From SHVO01 sp041905795 (GTDB lineage: Bacteria; Pseudomonadota; Alphaproteobacteria; Rhodospirillales; Rhodospirillaceae): a stretch of DNA of 64,000 nt. Every line of letters starts with the position of its first letter. Positions within the stretch are counted from its first letter, which is position 1. Shown piece after piece: positions 1-8,063 of this stretch. Under the pieces are notes generated by a model. It ran no database searches. It was not told the origin of the DNA and saw nothing but the letters and a program-made list of their open reading frames with translations. Where the stretch lies: the NCBI GenBank assembly GCA_041905795.1, contig JAYRKL010000004.1:124001-188000 (forward strand), written 5' to 3'. Position numbers and translations under genes: made by a program.

Positions 1-824
1 ACATGGGCATCACCCATGTCATCCGCGGCGACGACCACCTCAACAACGCCTTCCGGCAGTTGCAGCTGATCCGCGCCCTGGGGGCACCGGAGCCGACCTA
101 CGCCCATGTGCCGCTGATCCACGGGCCCGACGGCGCCAAGCTCTCCAAGCGCCACGGGGCGCTGGGGGTGGAGGCTTACCGCGACATGGGCTTCCTGCCG
201 GAAGCCATGCGCAACTATCTCCTGCGCCTGGGCTGGGGGCATGGGGATGAGGAAATTATCCCGGATGCGAAGGCCATCGAATGGTTCGACATCAAGGACG
301 TGGGCCGGGCGCCGTCGCGCTTCGACATGGATAAGCTCAGCCACCTCAACGCCTATTACCTGAAGGAAACCGAGGACCGCGCCCTGGTGGACAAGATCGT
401 CCCGGACTTGGAGGCCAGGCATGGCCCCGTCTCCGACGAAGCCCGCATGCGCCTGACCCGCGGCATGAGCGGCCTGAAGCCGCGCGCCAAGACCCTCAAG
501 GACCTGGCCGACGGTGCCGCCTTCTACGTCGCGGCCCGCCCCCTGGTCCCGGACGACAAGGCCAAGGCGGCCCTGGCCGAAGGCAAGGAGACCCTGGCCA
601 AGGTGCTGCCCCACCTGGAAGGCAGCCCGGTGTGGTCGGCGGAACACCTGGAAAACTGGGCCAAATTCTATGCCGAGGAACAGGGCCTGAAGCTGGGCAA
701 GCTCTTGCCCCCGATCCGGGCGGCGGTCTGCGGCACCCTCACCTCGCCGGCGATTTTCGAGGTCCTGGAAGCCCTGGGAAAGGACGAAACCCTGGCCCGA
801 ATCAGGGATGTAACAGACGCCTGA
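1..824 (+). CDS. gltX: Glutamate--tRNA ligase, 3' part (cut by window edge)
   Basis: This is the C-terminal 273 residues of a class I glutamyl-tRNA synthetase, which charges tRNA-Glu (and tRNA-Gln in organisms that use the amidotransferase route) in the cytoplasm. The visible part opens with THVIRGDDHLNN, the end of the Rossmann catalytic domain, and carries the KLSKRHG signature (visible residues 46-52) that binds ATP. The anticodon-binding alpha-helical domain follows. The first visible ATG is internal to the family, and the two bases before it fit the end of an Asp codon, so the real start lies outside the window. The gene ends in TGA. gltA follows 124 bp later with its own promoter. Nothing suggests a broken gene. 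Confidence 0.95.
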   Translation, partial: MGITHVIRGDDHLNNAFRQLQLIRALGAPEPTYAHVPLIHGPDGAKLSKRHGALGVEAYRDMGFLPEAMRNYLLRLGWGHGDEEIIPDAKAIEWFDIKDVGRAPSRFDMDKLSHLNAYYLKETEDRALVDKIVPDLEARHGPVSDEARMRLTRGMSGLKPRAKTLKDLADGAAFYVAARPLVPDDKAKAALAEGKETLAKVLPHLEGSPVWSAEHLENWAKFYAEEQGLKLGKLLPPIRAAVCGTLTSPAIFEVLEALGKDETLARIRDVTDA

Positions 825-862
825 GGGCTGGATTTCTCACTGCGCAATCAAGCGCACCGTCA

Positions 863-892
863 TTGATTTAAAAGCATTTTCCGCGCTATAAG
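863..892 (+). promoter_or_regulatory. Probable sigma70 promoter of gltA
   Basis: A -35-like TTGATT (863-868) and a -10-like TATAAG (887-892) are separated by 18 bp in the gltX-gltA gap. Transcription would start near 899 and give a leader of about 50 nt before the gltA ATG at 949. The hexamers were read by eye only. Confidence 0.5.
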
Positions 893-948
893 CAGTGCAG
901 CAAAGGTCGCTGCAAAGGCGCCCGGCAAACAGGATAGGGGTCCACACC

Positions 949-2244
<1,296 letters not shown>

Positions 2245-2250
2245 CAAAAA

Positions 2251-2280
2251 GGGGGAAGCGAAAGCTTCCCCCTTTTTTGT
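2251..2280 (+). terminator. Rho-independent terminator of gltA
   Basis: A perfect 9-bp stem (GGGGGAAGC / GCTTCCCCC, 2251-2259 and 2264-2272) with a GAAA tetraloop is followed by TTTTTTGT. It begins 7 nt after the gltA stop. The last T-G-T overlaps the left end of the REPIN-like repeat. Confidence 0.93.
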
Positions 2281-2386
2281 CATCCTTGGGCCGAAGGCCC
2301 GAGGATCCAGGGGTTTCTGGTTTTTGGTTTTAAGAACAGAAACCAGAAACCTCTGGATTCTCGGCGCTACGCGCCAAGAATGACAA
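2278..2386. repeat. REPIN-like element, full copy 1
   Basis: About 109 bp with inverted ends (TGTCATCCTTGG ... CCAAGAATGACA). The left half folds on GGGCC-GAA-GGCCC and the right half on GGCGC-TAC-GCGCC. The AT-rich middle pairs GGTTTCTGG with CCAGAAACC. So two REP-type palindromes sit head to head. It starts in the T-tract of the gltA terminator. Similar copies lie at 2726 and 25832. Confidence 0.8.
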
Positions 2387-2399
2387 CGGAGTTCGGGCG

Positions 2400-2699
2400 A
2401 TGATCAACAGCGTTCTCGAGATCGCCAGCACGGGCATGGTCGCCGCGAGCACCGCGGTGGACATCCATGCCGACAATATCGCCAACGCCGCCACCGAGAG
2501 CTACGCGGCCCAGGCGCCGGTGTTCTCGCTGCTGGTGACCGGAGGCGTGGCGGTGTTCGCGCAGGAGACCGGCGCGGCGCCCGATCCCCTGGCCGGCATG
2601 ATGGGCATGATCATCGCCGCCAACCAGTACAAAGCCGCCGCGAGCCTGGTGCCCACCGGCCTCGACCTGCAAGCGACCTTACTGCAGACGGTCGCTTAG
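2400..2699 (+). CDS. Small flagellar rod/hook-like protein
   Basis: A 99-aa protein. Residues 1-40 resemble the N-terminal rod signature of FlgB/FlgC/FlgG-type axial proteins (ASTGMVAASTAVDIHADNIANA; compare the family ANNIAN motif). Residues 65-97 resemble the C-terminal Flg_bbr_C helix (MIIAANQYKAAASLV...LQATLLQ). The central domain of true rod proteins is almost absent. A GGAG about 8 nt upstream supports the ATG. It lies alone between two REPIN-like repeats and converges on lpxB, far from any flagellar cluster visible here; fliG lies 47 kb away. It could be a minimal rod component, a decayed flgC paralogue or an alphaproteobacterial orphan family. Resemblance is by motif only. Confidence 0.65.
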   Translation: MINSVLEIASTGMVAASTAVDIHADNIANAATESYAAQAPVFSLLVTGGVAVFAQETGAAPDPLAGMMGMIIAANQYKAAASLVPTGLDLQATLLQTVA

Positions 2700-2725
2700 A
2701 TTCTTCGTTTCGCTTTTACTTTTAT

Positions 2726-2835
2726 TGTCATTCTTGCGGTCCGAAGGACCGTGAGAATCCAGAGGTATTTCGTTTCTGTTTTTAAAACCAAAAACCAGAA
2801 ACCCCTGGATCCTCGGGCCTTCGGCCCAAGGATGA
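2726..2835. repeat. REPIN-like element, full copy 2
   Basis: About 110 bp. The left arm starts TGTCATTCTTG with tip CGGTCC-GAA-GGACCG. The right arm ends CCAAGGATGA with tip GGGCC-TTC-GGCCC. The middle contains AAAACCAGAAACC. It lies between the stop of the rod-like gene (+) and the stop of lpxB (-), so it may serve as a bidirectional terminator. Confidence 0.8.
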
Positions 2836-2843
2836 TTTTGGAC

Positions 2844-4016
2844 TTATTGTTTTGTTTTTATGAGGCCCAAAATCACCTCGGCCGCTCTCCGGCTGGGCCT
2901 TGTCCCTTCAGGCGTCAGTTTCGACAGCGCGGCGGCGAAGTCGGCGGCCTGGGCGGTGCGGCGCAGTTCGTCGCGCATCAGGATGGCGATGTCGTCGGCT
3001 AGGATGTCCGGGCGGCACTTGCCCTGCAGGCGTTCCGGCACCGCTTCGTGTCCCACCAGGATGTTCACCAGGTTGACGTGGCGGAGCTTGGTCAGCATGC
3101 GGAAGGCGAACACCGACAGCGCGTTGGCCTTGTAGGCGACGATATGCGGCACGCCCGCCAGCGCCAGTTCCAGGGAGACGGTGCCCGACGCGGCGATGGC
3201 GGCCTCGCAGGCGGCGAAGGCATCCGGGCGCTGGCCGGGTTCCATGACCACGGTCACCGGCATGTCCCAGTCACGGACCGAGGTGTAAACCTCATGGGCG
3301 ACCGTATCCACAGTGGGCACCACCACGTGCAGGTCCGGATAGCGGTGTTTGAGCAGCGCAGCGGCCTGTTTCAGCACCGGCAACAGGCGCGCGACCTCGC
3401 TTTTGCGGCTGCCCGGCAGGATACCGATCACGCGCTTGTCGGCGGGGATGTTGTGGAATTTGCGGAAACGATGGCCGTCGCCCCTGCTCCAGCCGCTTTC
3501 GATCACCGGATGCCCCACCCAGGTGGCCGGCAGGCCGAAGCGCGTGAAGAACGGCGGCTCGAACGGCAGCAGGGTCAGGAGATGATCGATCCATTTGGCC
3601 AGCTGCTTGGCGCGCCCCGGGCGCCAGGCCCAGACCTGCGGCGCCACATAGCGCACGCGCGGGATGGCGGATTTCTTCCGGGTGAGGCGTTCGTGGATGC
3701 GTCCGGTGAATCCCCAGGAGTCGATGGTCACCAGGATGTCGGGCTGTCTGGCCTCGATATCGGCGACCGTCTGCTTGACCCGCTTCAAGACCATGCGCGC
3801 CTTGGGCAGCACCTCGAACACGCCGAGCAGCGCCAGGTCCTTGGTGTCGAACAGGCTCTCCAGCCCGGCGGCTTGCATCGCGGCGCCGCCGATGCCGGCG
3901 AAACGCACCTTGTCCATGCAGGCGGTCTTCAGCGCCGCCATGAGCAGGCCGCCGATTTGATCGCCCGAGGCTTCGCAGGCGATGAGGTAGACCAGAGGGC
4001 CCTGAGCCTCCCTCAT
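2844..4016 (-). CDS. lpxB: Lipid-A-disaccharide synthase
   Basis: A 390-aa GT19-family glycosyltransferase that joins lipid X to UDP-2,3-diacylglucosamine to form the lipid A disaccharide on the inner face of the cytoplasmic membrane. Family marks are the N-terminal EASGDQIGG (here preceded by Cys where Gly is usual), VTIDSWGF, APQVWAWRPGR, LPGSRKSE and the late SGTVSLELAL segment. Length is typical. Its ATG overlaps the lpxI stop by 4 nt (ATGA), so translation is coupled. It is the last gene of the lpx block; a REPIN-like repeat starts 8 bp beyond its TAA and may terminate transcription. Confidence 0.95.
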   Translation of the reverse strand: MREAQGPLVYLIACEASGDQIGGLLMAALKTACMDKVRFAGIGGAAMQAAGLESLFDTKDLALLGVFEVLPKARMVLKRVKQTVADIEARQPDILVTIDSWGFTGRIHERLTRKKSAIPRVRYVAPQVWAWRPGRAKQLAKWIDHLLTLLPFEPPFFTRFGLPATWVGHPVIESGWSRGDGHRFRKFHNIPADKRVIGILPGSRKSEVARLLPVLKQAAALLKHRYPDLHVVVPTVDTVAHEVYTSVRDWDMPVTVVMEPGQRPDAFAACEAAIAASGTVSLELALAGVPHIVAYKANALSVFAFRMLTKLRHVNLVNILVGHEAVPERLQGKCRPDILADDIAILMRDELRRTAQAADFAAALSKLTPEGTRPSRRAAEVILGLIKTKQ

Positions 4017-4810
4017 GCCGGGACTCCCACCACGAACAGTCCGGCGGCGTCGGCGGCCGCGGCCACATCCGCGCGCCCGAGCACCAGGGTGTGCCCGGCC
4101 TCGACCGCGATCCCCTTCAGCCCAGCGCGCGCGGCGTTCGCGACGGTAGCGGGCCCGATGGTCGGCAGGTCCGCGCGCCGCTCCTGCTGCGGCTTTTTGG
4201 CTTTCACCAGCACCGCGCCGGGTTTTCCATGGCGCACGATCAACGCGTCGGTACCCTGGACATCCTCGGCGCCGATGACGGCCCCGTCCAGCACGATCAC
4301 CGCCTGGCCGCGGTCGGCGGCGCCGAGGCTGCGCGCGGCGCCCAGGCCGACAGCGATGTCCGCCAGCGCGCCGGCGTCGGGGGCGCGCGCGCCCAGATTT
4401 CCGGCGGGGGCCAGCAGGTCCGACAGCACCTCATCGGCGCCGACGACGCGGAATCCCTCGCGCTCGAATTCGGCGATGACGGCGGACAGCAAGGTGTCGT
4501 CGCCGACCCCGGGCAGCAGCCGCGCGGCGATGCGCGCGAGGATGCCGGCACCTTTGAGATCGGGTTTGATGTCGGCGAGCGCCGGCCGGCGCAGGCCGCC
4601 GGCGAGCACCACGTCAGCGGTATCGGCGGCCTTGAGCAGGTCGAACACCCTGCCCGCCTCGCCCATGTGGATCCAGTGGTCGACCACGGACGGGTCGGCG
4701 AAGCCGGCGATGCCGAGCACCATGACCTTCCGCCCTTGGGCGCGCGCCGCCGCCGCCAGAAGTCCTGGAAGTGCTCCGGCTCCGGCGATGATCCCGAGCG
4801 CCGGTGACAT
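4013..4810 (-). CDS. lpxI: UDP-2,3-diacylglucosamine pyrophosphatase LpxI
   Basis: A 265-aa DUF1009/LpxI protein that hydrolyses UDP-2,3-diacylglucosamine to lipid X, replacing LpxH in alphaproteobacteria. Visible are the N-terminal LGIIAGAGALP, GGLRRPAL, VGDDTLLSAV and the C-terminal GPATVANAARAGLKGIAVEAG. An ATG at 4867 would add 19 residues, but these are encoded inside a dispersed repeat (4812-4869). The ATG at 4810 gives the family-like start MSPALGIIAG and is preferred, although its ribosome binding site is weak. lpxB follows with a 4-nt overlap. A terminator-like hairpin separates it from lpxA. Confidence 0.9.
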   Translation of the reverse strand: MSPALGIIAGAGALPGLLAAAARAQGRKVMVLGIAGFADPSVVDHWIHMGEAGRVFDLLKAADTADVVLAGGLRRPALADIKPDLKGAGILARIAARLLPGVGDDTLLSAVIAEFEREGFRVVGADEVLSDLLAPAGNLGARAPDAGALADIAVGLGAARSLGAADRGQAVIVLDGAVIGAEDVQGTDALIVRHGKPGAVLVKAKKPQQERRADLPTIGPATVANAARAGLKGIAVEAGHTLVLGRADVAAAADAAGLFVVGVPA

Positions 4811-4811
4811 C

Positions 4812-4869
4812 AGAGCATTTTCAGGCGAAGTGGAAGCCGGTTCGCCGTCGAAAATGCGACCAAACAAAA
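4812..4869. repeat. Dispersed AGAGCAT-type repeat, copy A
   Basis: About 58 bp with the pattern AGAGCATTTT...GAAGTGGAAGCCGGT...AAAATGCGACCAAACAAA. The ends GCATTTTC and GAAAATGC are complementary, so it can form a stem. The same layout recurs at 49140-49201 and 50245-50300. It fills the space directly before the lpxI start. Confidence 0.7.
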
Positions 4870-4910
4870 TGAGGTGCGATCCGGTTTCTTCATGACCGGA
4901 TCGTACCTCA
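4862..4910 (-). terminator. Terminator-like hairpin after lpxA, inside the lpx block
   Basis: On the minus strand a 16-bp stem (4895-4910 with 4870-4885; one G-U pair, otherwise perfect) with a 9-nt loop is followed by TTTTGTTT (4869-4862). It overlaps the lpxA TGA. This would separate or attenuate lpxI-lpxB expression from the upstream genes. Confidence 0.7.
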
Positions 4911-5714
4911 CGCCCCGTTGCCGTTGGCGGCGCCGGGCGTGCAGATGGGCCGCGAAGAATCCTCGCGGATGAAATTGATGATGTCCATGACCCCGGCGTG
5001 GCCGGCGAACAGGTCGGACACCTCGTTGAGCCGCTCGGCCATGGTGCCGCCGGGCGCGAACAGCAGGCCGTAGGCGGTGCGCAGCGAACGAATGTCCTCG
5101 CGCGAGAAGCCGCGGCGCTTGAGGCCCACCAGGTTGAGGCCGGTCAATTTCGCCCGATTGCCCATGGCCAGCGCGTAAGGGATCACGTCCTTCTCGACAC
5201 CGGTGACGCCGCCGATCATGGCGTGTTTGCCGATGCGCACATATTGGTGGACGCCGGACAGGCCGCCGATGATGGCATATTCGCCCACATGCACATGGCC
5301 GCCCAGGGCCACGCTGTTGGTGAGGATGACGTGGTCCTCGACCACGCAATCATGGGCGACATGGCTGCCGACCATGAAGAAGCAGTGGTTGCCGACGCGG
5401 GTTTCGACATGGCCCTGCGCCGTGCCCACGTGCATGGTGACATGCTCGCGGATGACGTTGTCCCGGCCGATGACCAGCCGGGTGGGCTCGCCCTTGTATT
5501 TCAGGTGCTGCGGCGAAAGCCCCAGCGACGCGAACGGATGCACGACGGTATGCGCGCCGATTGTGGTGTGGCCGTCCACCACCACATGCGACATGAGGTG
5601 GACGCCGTCCTCCAGGACGGCATGAGGACCGATCACGCAATAGGGACCGATCCGCACGTCACTACCGATGCCGGCGGCGGGATCGACGAGCGCGGTGGCG
5701 TGGATCCGCGGCAT
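4908..5714 (-). CDS. lpxA: UDP-N-acetylglucosamine O-acyltransferase
   Basis: A 268-aa LpxA that transfers a 3-hydroxyacyl chain from ACP to UDP-GlcNAc, the first step of lipid A synthesis. Hexapeptide (left-handed beta-helix) repeats run from about residue 10 to 190. The catalytic His lies in SHVAHDC (H121, D122 by my count). The C-terminal helical domain includes GLKRRGFSREDIRSLRTAY. It is 31 nt downstream of fabZ in the usual skp-lpxD-fabZ-lpxA order. The stop codon is part of a terminator-like hairpin. Confidence 0.96.
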   Translation of the reverse strand: MPRIHATALVDPAAGIGSDVRIGPYCVIGPHAVLEDGVHLMSHVVVDGHTTIGAHTVVHPFASLGLSPQHLKYKGEPTRLVIGRDNVIREHVTMHVGTAQGHVETRVGNHCFFMVGSHVAHDCVVEDHVILTNSVALGGHVHVGEYAIIGGLSGVHQYVRIGKHAMIGGVTGVEKDVIPYALAMGNRAKLTGLNLVGLKRRGFSREDIRSLRTAYGLLFAPGGTMAERLNEVSDLFAGHAGVMDIINFIREDSSRPICTPGAANGNGA

Positions 5715-5745
5715 GGCGAGGGTGGTGTCCAGAGGCGTTACTCGC

Positions 5746-6237
5746 TCAGCTGTCCATGATCATGGCGGTATAGGTCGCTTCCGCCACCACCGCGTCGGCC
5801 ACCTTGGCCTCGGCGGAGAACTTCCAGACGTTGCCGCGCTGGCGCTCCTTCTTGCAGTGGATGCGCAGCTGGTCGCCCGGCTCCACCGGCTTGCGGAACC
5901 GCGCGCCGTCGATGCTCATGAAATACACCAGTTTGCCTTCGGCGGTGTTGCCGAGCGAGGCCACCACCACCACGGCGGCGGTCTGGGCCATGGCCTCGAC
6001 GATCAGCACGCCCGGCATCACCGGCTTCCCGGGGAAGTGCCCCTGGAAAAACGGCTCGTTGGCGGTCACGTTCTTGATGCCGACCGCGGACTCGGCCGGG
6101 ACCACGTTCTCCAGCCGGTCGATCATCAGCATGGGATAGCGGTGCGGGATCATTTCCATGATGCGATGGATATCGATGGCGAAGCCCGCCCCGCCCGGAT
6201 TTTGCGCGGTGTTCTGCGGTGAAGGTTGTCCGTCCAT
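5746..6237 (-). CDS. fabZ: 3-hydroxyacyl-ACP dehydratase FabZ
   Basis: A 163-aa hotdog-fold dehydratase of fatty-acid synthesis, removing water from (3R)-hydroxyacyl-ACP. The active-site His is in PHRYPMLMIDR and the Glu in GHFPGKPVMPGVLIVEAMAQ. An ATG at 6288 is in frame, but the ATG at 6237 has an AGGAGG sequence about 7 nt upstream and is chosen. The N-terminal 20 residues before the core are low-complexity. It competes with LpxA and LpxD for the same hydroxyacyl-ACP, which explains its place between their genes. Confidence 0.95.
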   Translation of the reverse strand: MDGQPSPQNTAQNPGGAGFAIDIHRIMEMIPHRYPMLMIDRLENVVPAESAVGIKNVTANEPFFQGHFPGKPVMPGVLIVEAMAQTAAVVVVASLGNTAEGKLVYFMSIDGARFRKPVEPGDQLRIHCKKERQRGNVWKFSAEAKVADAVVAEATYTAMIMDS

Positions 6238-6308
6238 GGCTGGCCTCCTTTCGTTGTGTCCGGGCCGCCCCGTCGGGCGCCCCGGCAATCTTTATTGCTG
6301 GGCTGGTT

Positions 6309-7337
6309 TTACGGTTTGTGGTCGCGCTTGGTCAACCGAGCAAGGGTTGCCAGTTCCCGCCAGAACTGCCGGACCGGCCTGGCGGGGTAGCCCATGACCC
6401 TTTCCCCGGCCGCGACATCGCGCATAAGGCCCGATTTTCCAGCGATTTGCGCACGGTCACCGACCGTCAGGTGGTCGGAAATCGCGACCTGGCCGCCGAT
6501 CAGGACGCCCGCCCCGATCGTGCAGCTTCCGGCGATTCCGGCCTGGGCGACGATGACGCAATGGGGCCCGATCCGAACGTTGTGGCCGATGTGGACGATA
6601 TTGTCGATCTTGGTGCCGGTGCCGATCACGGTGTCGCCCATGGCGCCCCGGTCGACGGTGGAATTGGCGCCGATCTCGACGTCGCTTTCGATGAGGGCGC
6701 GCCCCAACTGGGGAATCTTGAGAAGGCCCGCCGGCCCCGGCACGAAACCGAAACCGTCCTGGCCCACTTGCACGCCGGGATGGAGAATGACGCGGTCGCC
6801 GATCAGGCAATGGGACAGGGTGACATTGGCGCCGATGCGGCAGTTCTCGCCGATGGTGACGCCCGCGCCGATCACCGCGTTGGCGCCGATGCGCGTACCC
6901 GCGCCGATGGAGGCGCCGCTATCGATGAAGGCGCCAATGCCGATCTCGACGCCGGGCCCGAACTGGGGATCGGCGCCGACCGGCGGAGTGTCGTCGGGGT
7001 AGAAGGTTCGCGCCACCAGGGCGAAGGCCGCGCGCGGGTCCCTGACGATCAGCGCGGAACATCCGGCGGGTGCGTATTGGGCGAGCGCCGGCGTGCAGAT
7101 GCAGGCGCCGGCCCTGGTGCCGGCGAAGGCAATGACGTAGGCGCGGTCGGCGAAATAGCAGATGTCCGACGGACCGGCGTCCTCGATGGCGGCGACATCG
7201 GCGAGGACCAGGTCGGGGTTGCCCCCAAACGCGACTTCGGCGCCCCCGCTACCATTCAAATCGGGCGCACTTAAGCGGTTGGCCAGGGCGCCGAGCGTGA
7301 ACGGCCCGGCGCGGCGGAAGAACCGAGGATCGGCCAC
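6309..7337 (-). CDS. lpxD: UDP-3-O-acylglucosamine N-acyltransferase
   Basis: A 342-aa LpxD that adds the N-linked 3-hydroxyacyl chain to UDP-3-O-acylglucosamine. The N-terminal uridine-binding domain occupies about residues 1-120 (DVAAIEDAGPSDICYFAD). A long hexapeptide beta-helix follows, with the catalytic His in KIDNIVHIGHNVRIG. The C-terminal helix ends RLTKRDHKP. Length is typical. It lies 28 nt after skp and about 70 nt before fabZ. Confidence 0.95.
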   Translation of the reverse strand: MADPRFFRRAGPFTLGALANRLSAPDLNGSGGAEVAFGGNPDLVLADVAAIEDAGPSDICYFADRAYVIAFAGTRAGACICTPALAQYAPAGCSALIVRDPRAAFALVARTFYPDDTPPVGADPQFGPGVEIGIGAFIDSGASIGAGTRIGANAVIGAGVTIGENCRIGANVTLSHCLIGDRVILHPGVQVGQDGFGFVPGPAGLLKIPQLGRALIESDVEIGANSTVDRGAMGDTVIGTGTKIDNIVHIGHNVRIGPHCVIVAQAGIAGSCTIGAGVLIGGQVAISDHLTVGDRAQIAGKSGLMRDVAAGERVMGYPARPVRQFWRELATLARLTKRDHKP

Positions 7338-7365
7338 CGGTTCCTGCCCCCGCGCCGGAGCGTGT

Positions 7366-8019
7366 TTACTTCTTGGCCGGAGCCGGCGGAGCCTTGGCGG
7401 CCGGAGCCGGAGCTGCGCCCGGAGCCGGAGCCGCGCCCGGAGGCGCCTGGACCTGCAGGGTGGCGGGATCCTGGAACTTCACCGACGGCAGGCGCTGGTT
7501 GATGCGCTCGAGGACCGGCGCGGTGATGTCGAGCGAGGCGTCGGCATAAACCACCTGATTGCGAGCGATCACGGTGGTGATTCCTTGCGCCTTCGCCACT
7601 TCACCGGAGATGGTGACGATGGTGTTGCCGATTTCCTGCATCGCCTGCTGGAACGAATAGTCGAGGCGGTCTTGCTTTTCCTTCACCTGGCCCTGGAAGT
7701 CCGCGAGCTTCTGTTGGAAAGCCTGGGCGCGCTGCTGGAACACGTCCGGCGCCAGGACGCCACGCTGCTGCGACAGTTCCTGGTCTTCGGTGCGGAGTTT
7801 GGTTTCCATGTCCTTGACCTGGGCCTGGTAGGTATTGGCGTACTTCTCGCGCTCCAGGCGCACGCCCTTGGCGGCAAGCGAGTCCGCCAGCAGGCGGTCG
7901 GCGTCGACGATGCCGATGGTGGCGGCGGCGGCGGCCTGCGCCGCCCCCGGCTGGGCCGCGGCGGCGACAACGAAAGCCGCCAGCGCCGCGCGCTGAAGAT
8001 GAGTGATGAAGCGTGTCAT
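7366..8019 (-). CDS. skp: OmpH/Skp-family periplasmic chaperone
   Basis: A 217-aa exported protein with a signal peptide (residues 1 to about 29, Ala-rich, ending near GAAQA). A Skp/OmpH region follows: IGIVDADRLL, then a long coiled-coil arm rich in Gln, Lys and Glu, closing with VIARNQVVYADASLDITAPVLERINQRLP. The last 30 residues are a Pro/Ala tail. Skp holds unfolded outer-membrane proteins for the BAM complex. The gene directly follows bamA, the order seen in most Gram-negatives. Confidence 0.9.
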   Translation of the reverse strand: MTRFITHLQRAALAAFVVAAAAQPGAAQAAAAATIGIVDADRLLADSLAAKGVRLEREKYANTYQAQVKDMETKLRTEDQELSQQRGVLAPDVFQQRAQAFQQKLADFQGQVKEKQDRLDYSFQQAMQEIGNTIVTISGEVAKAQGITTVIARNQVVYADASLDITAPVLERINQRLPSVKFQDPATLQVQAPPGAAPAPGAAPAPAAKAPPAPAKK

Positions 8020-8063
8020 GTCTGTTTCCTCGATTTTTCCATGTGCCCTAGTGCGGGCGGTTG

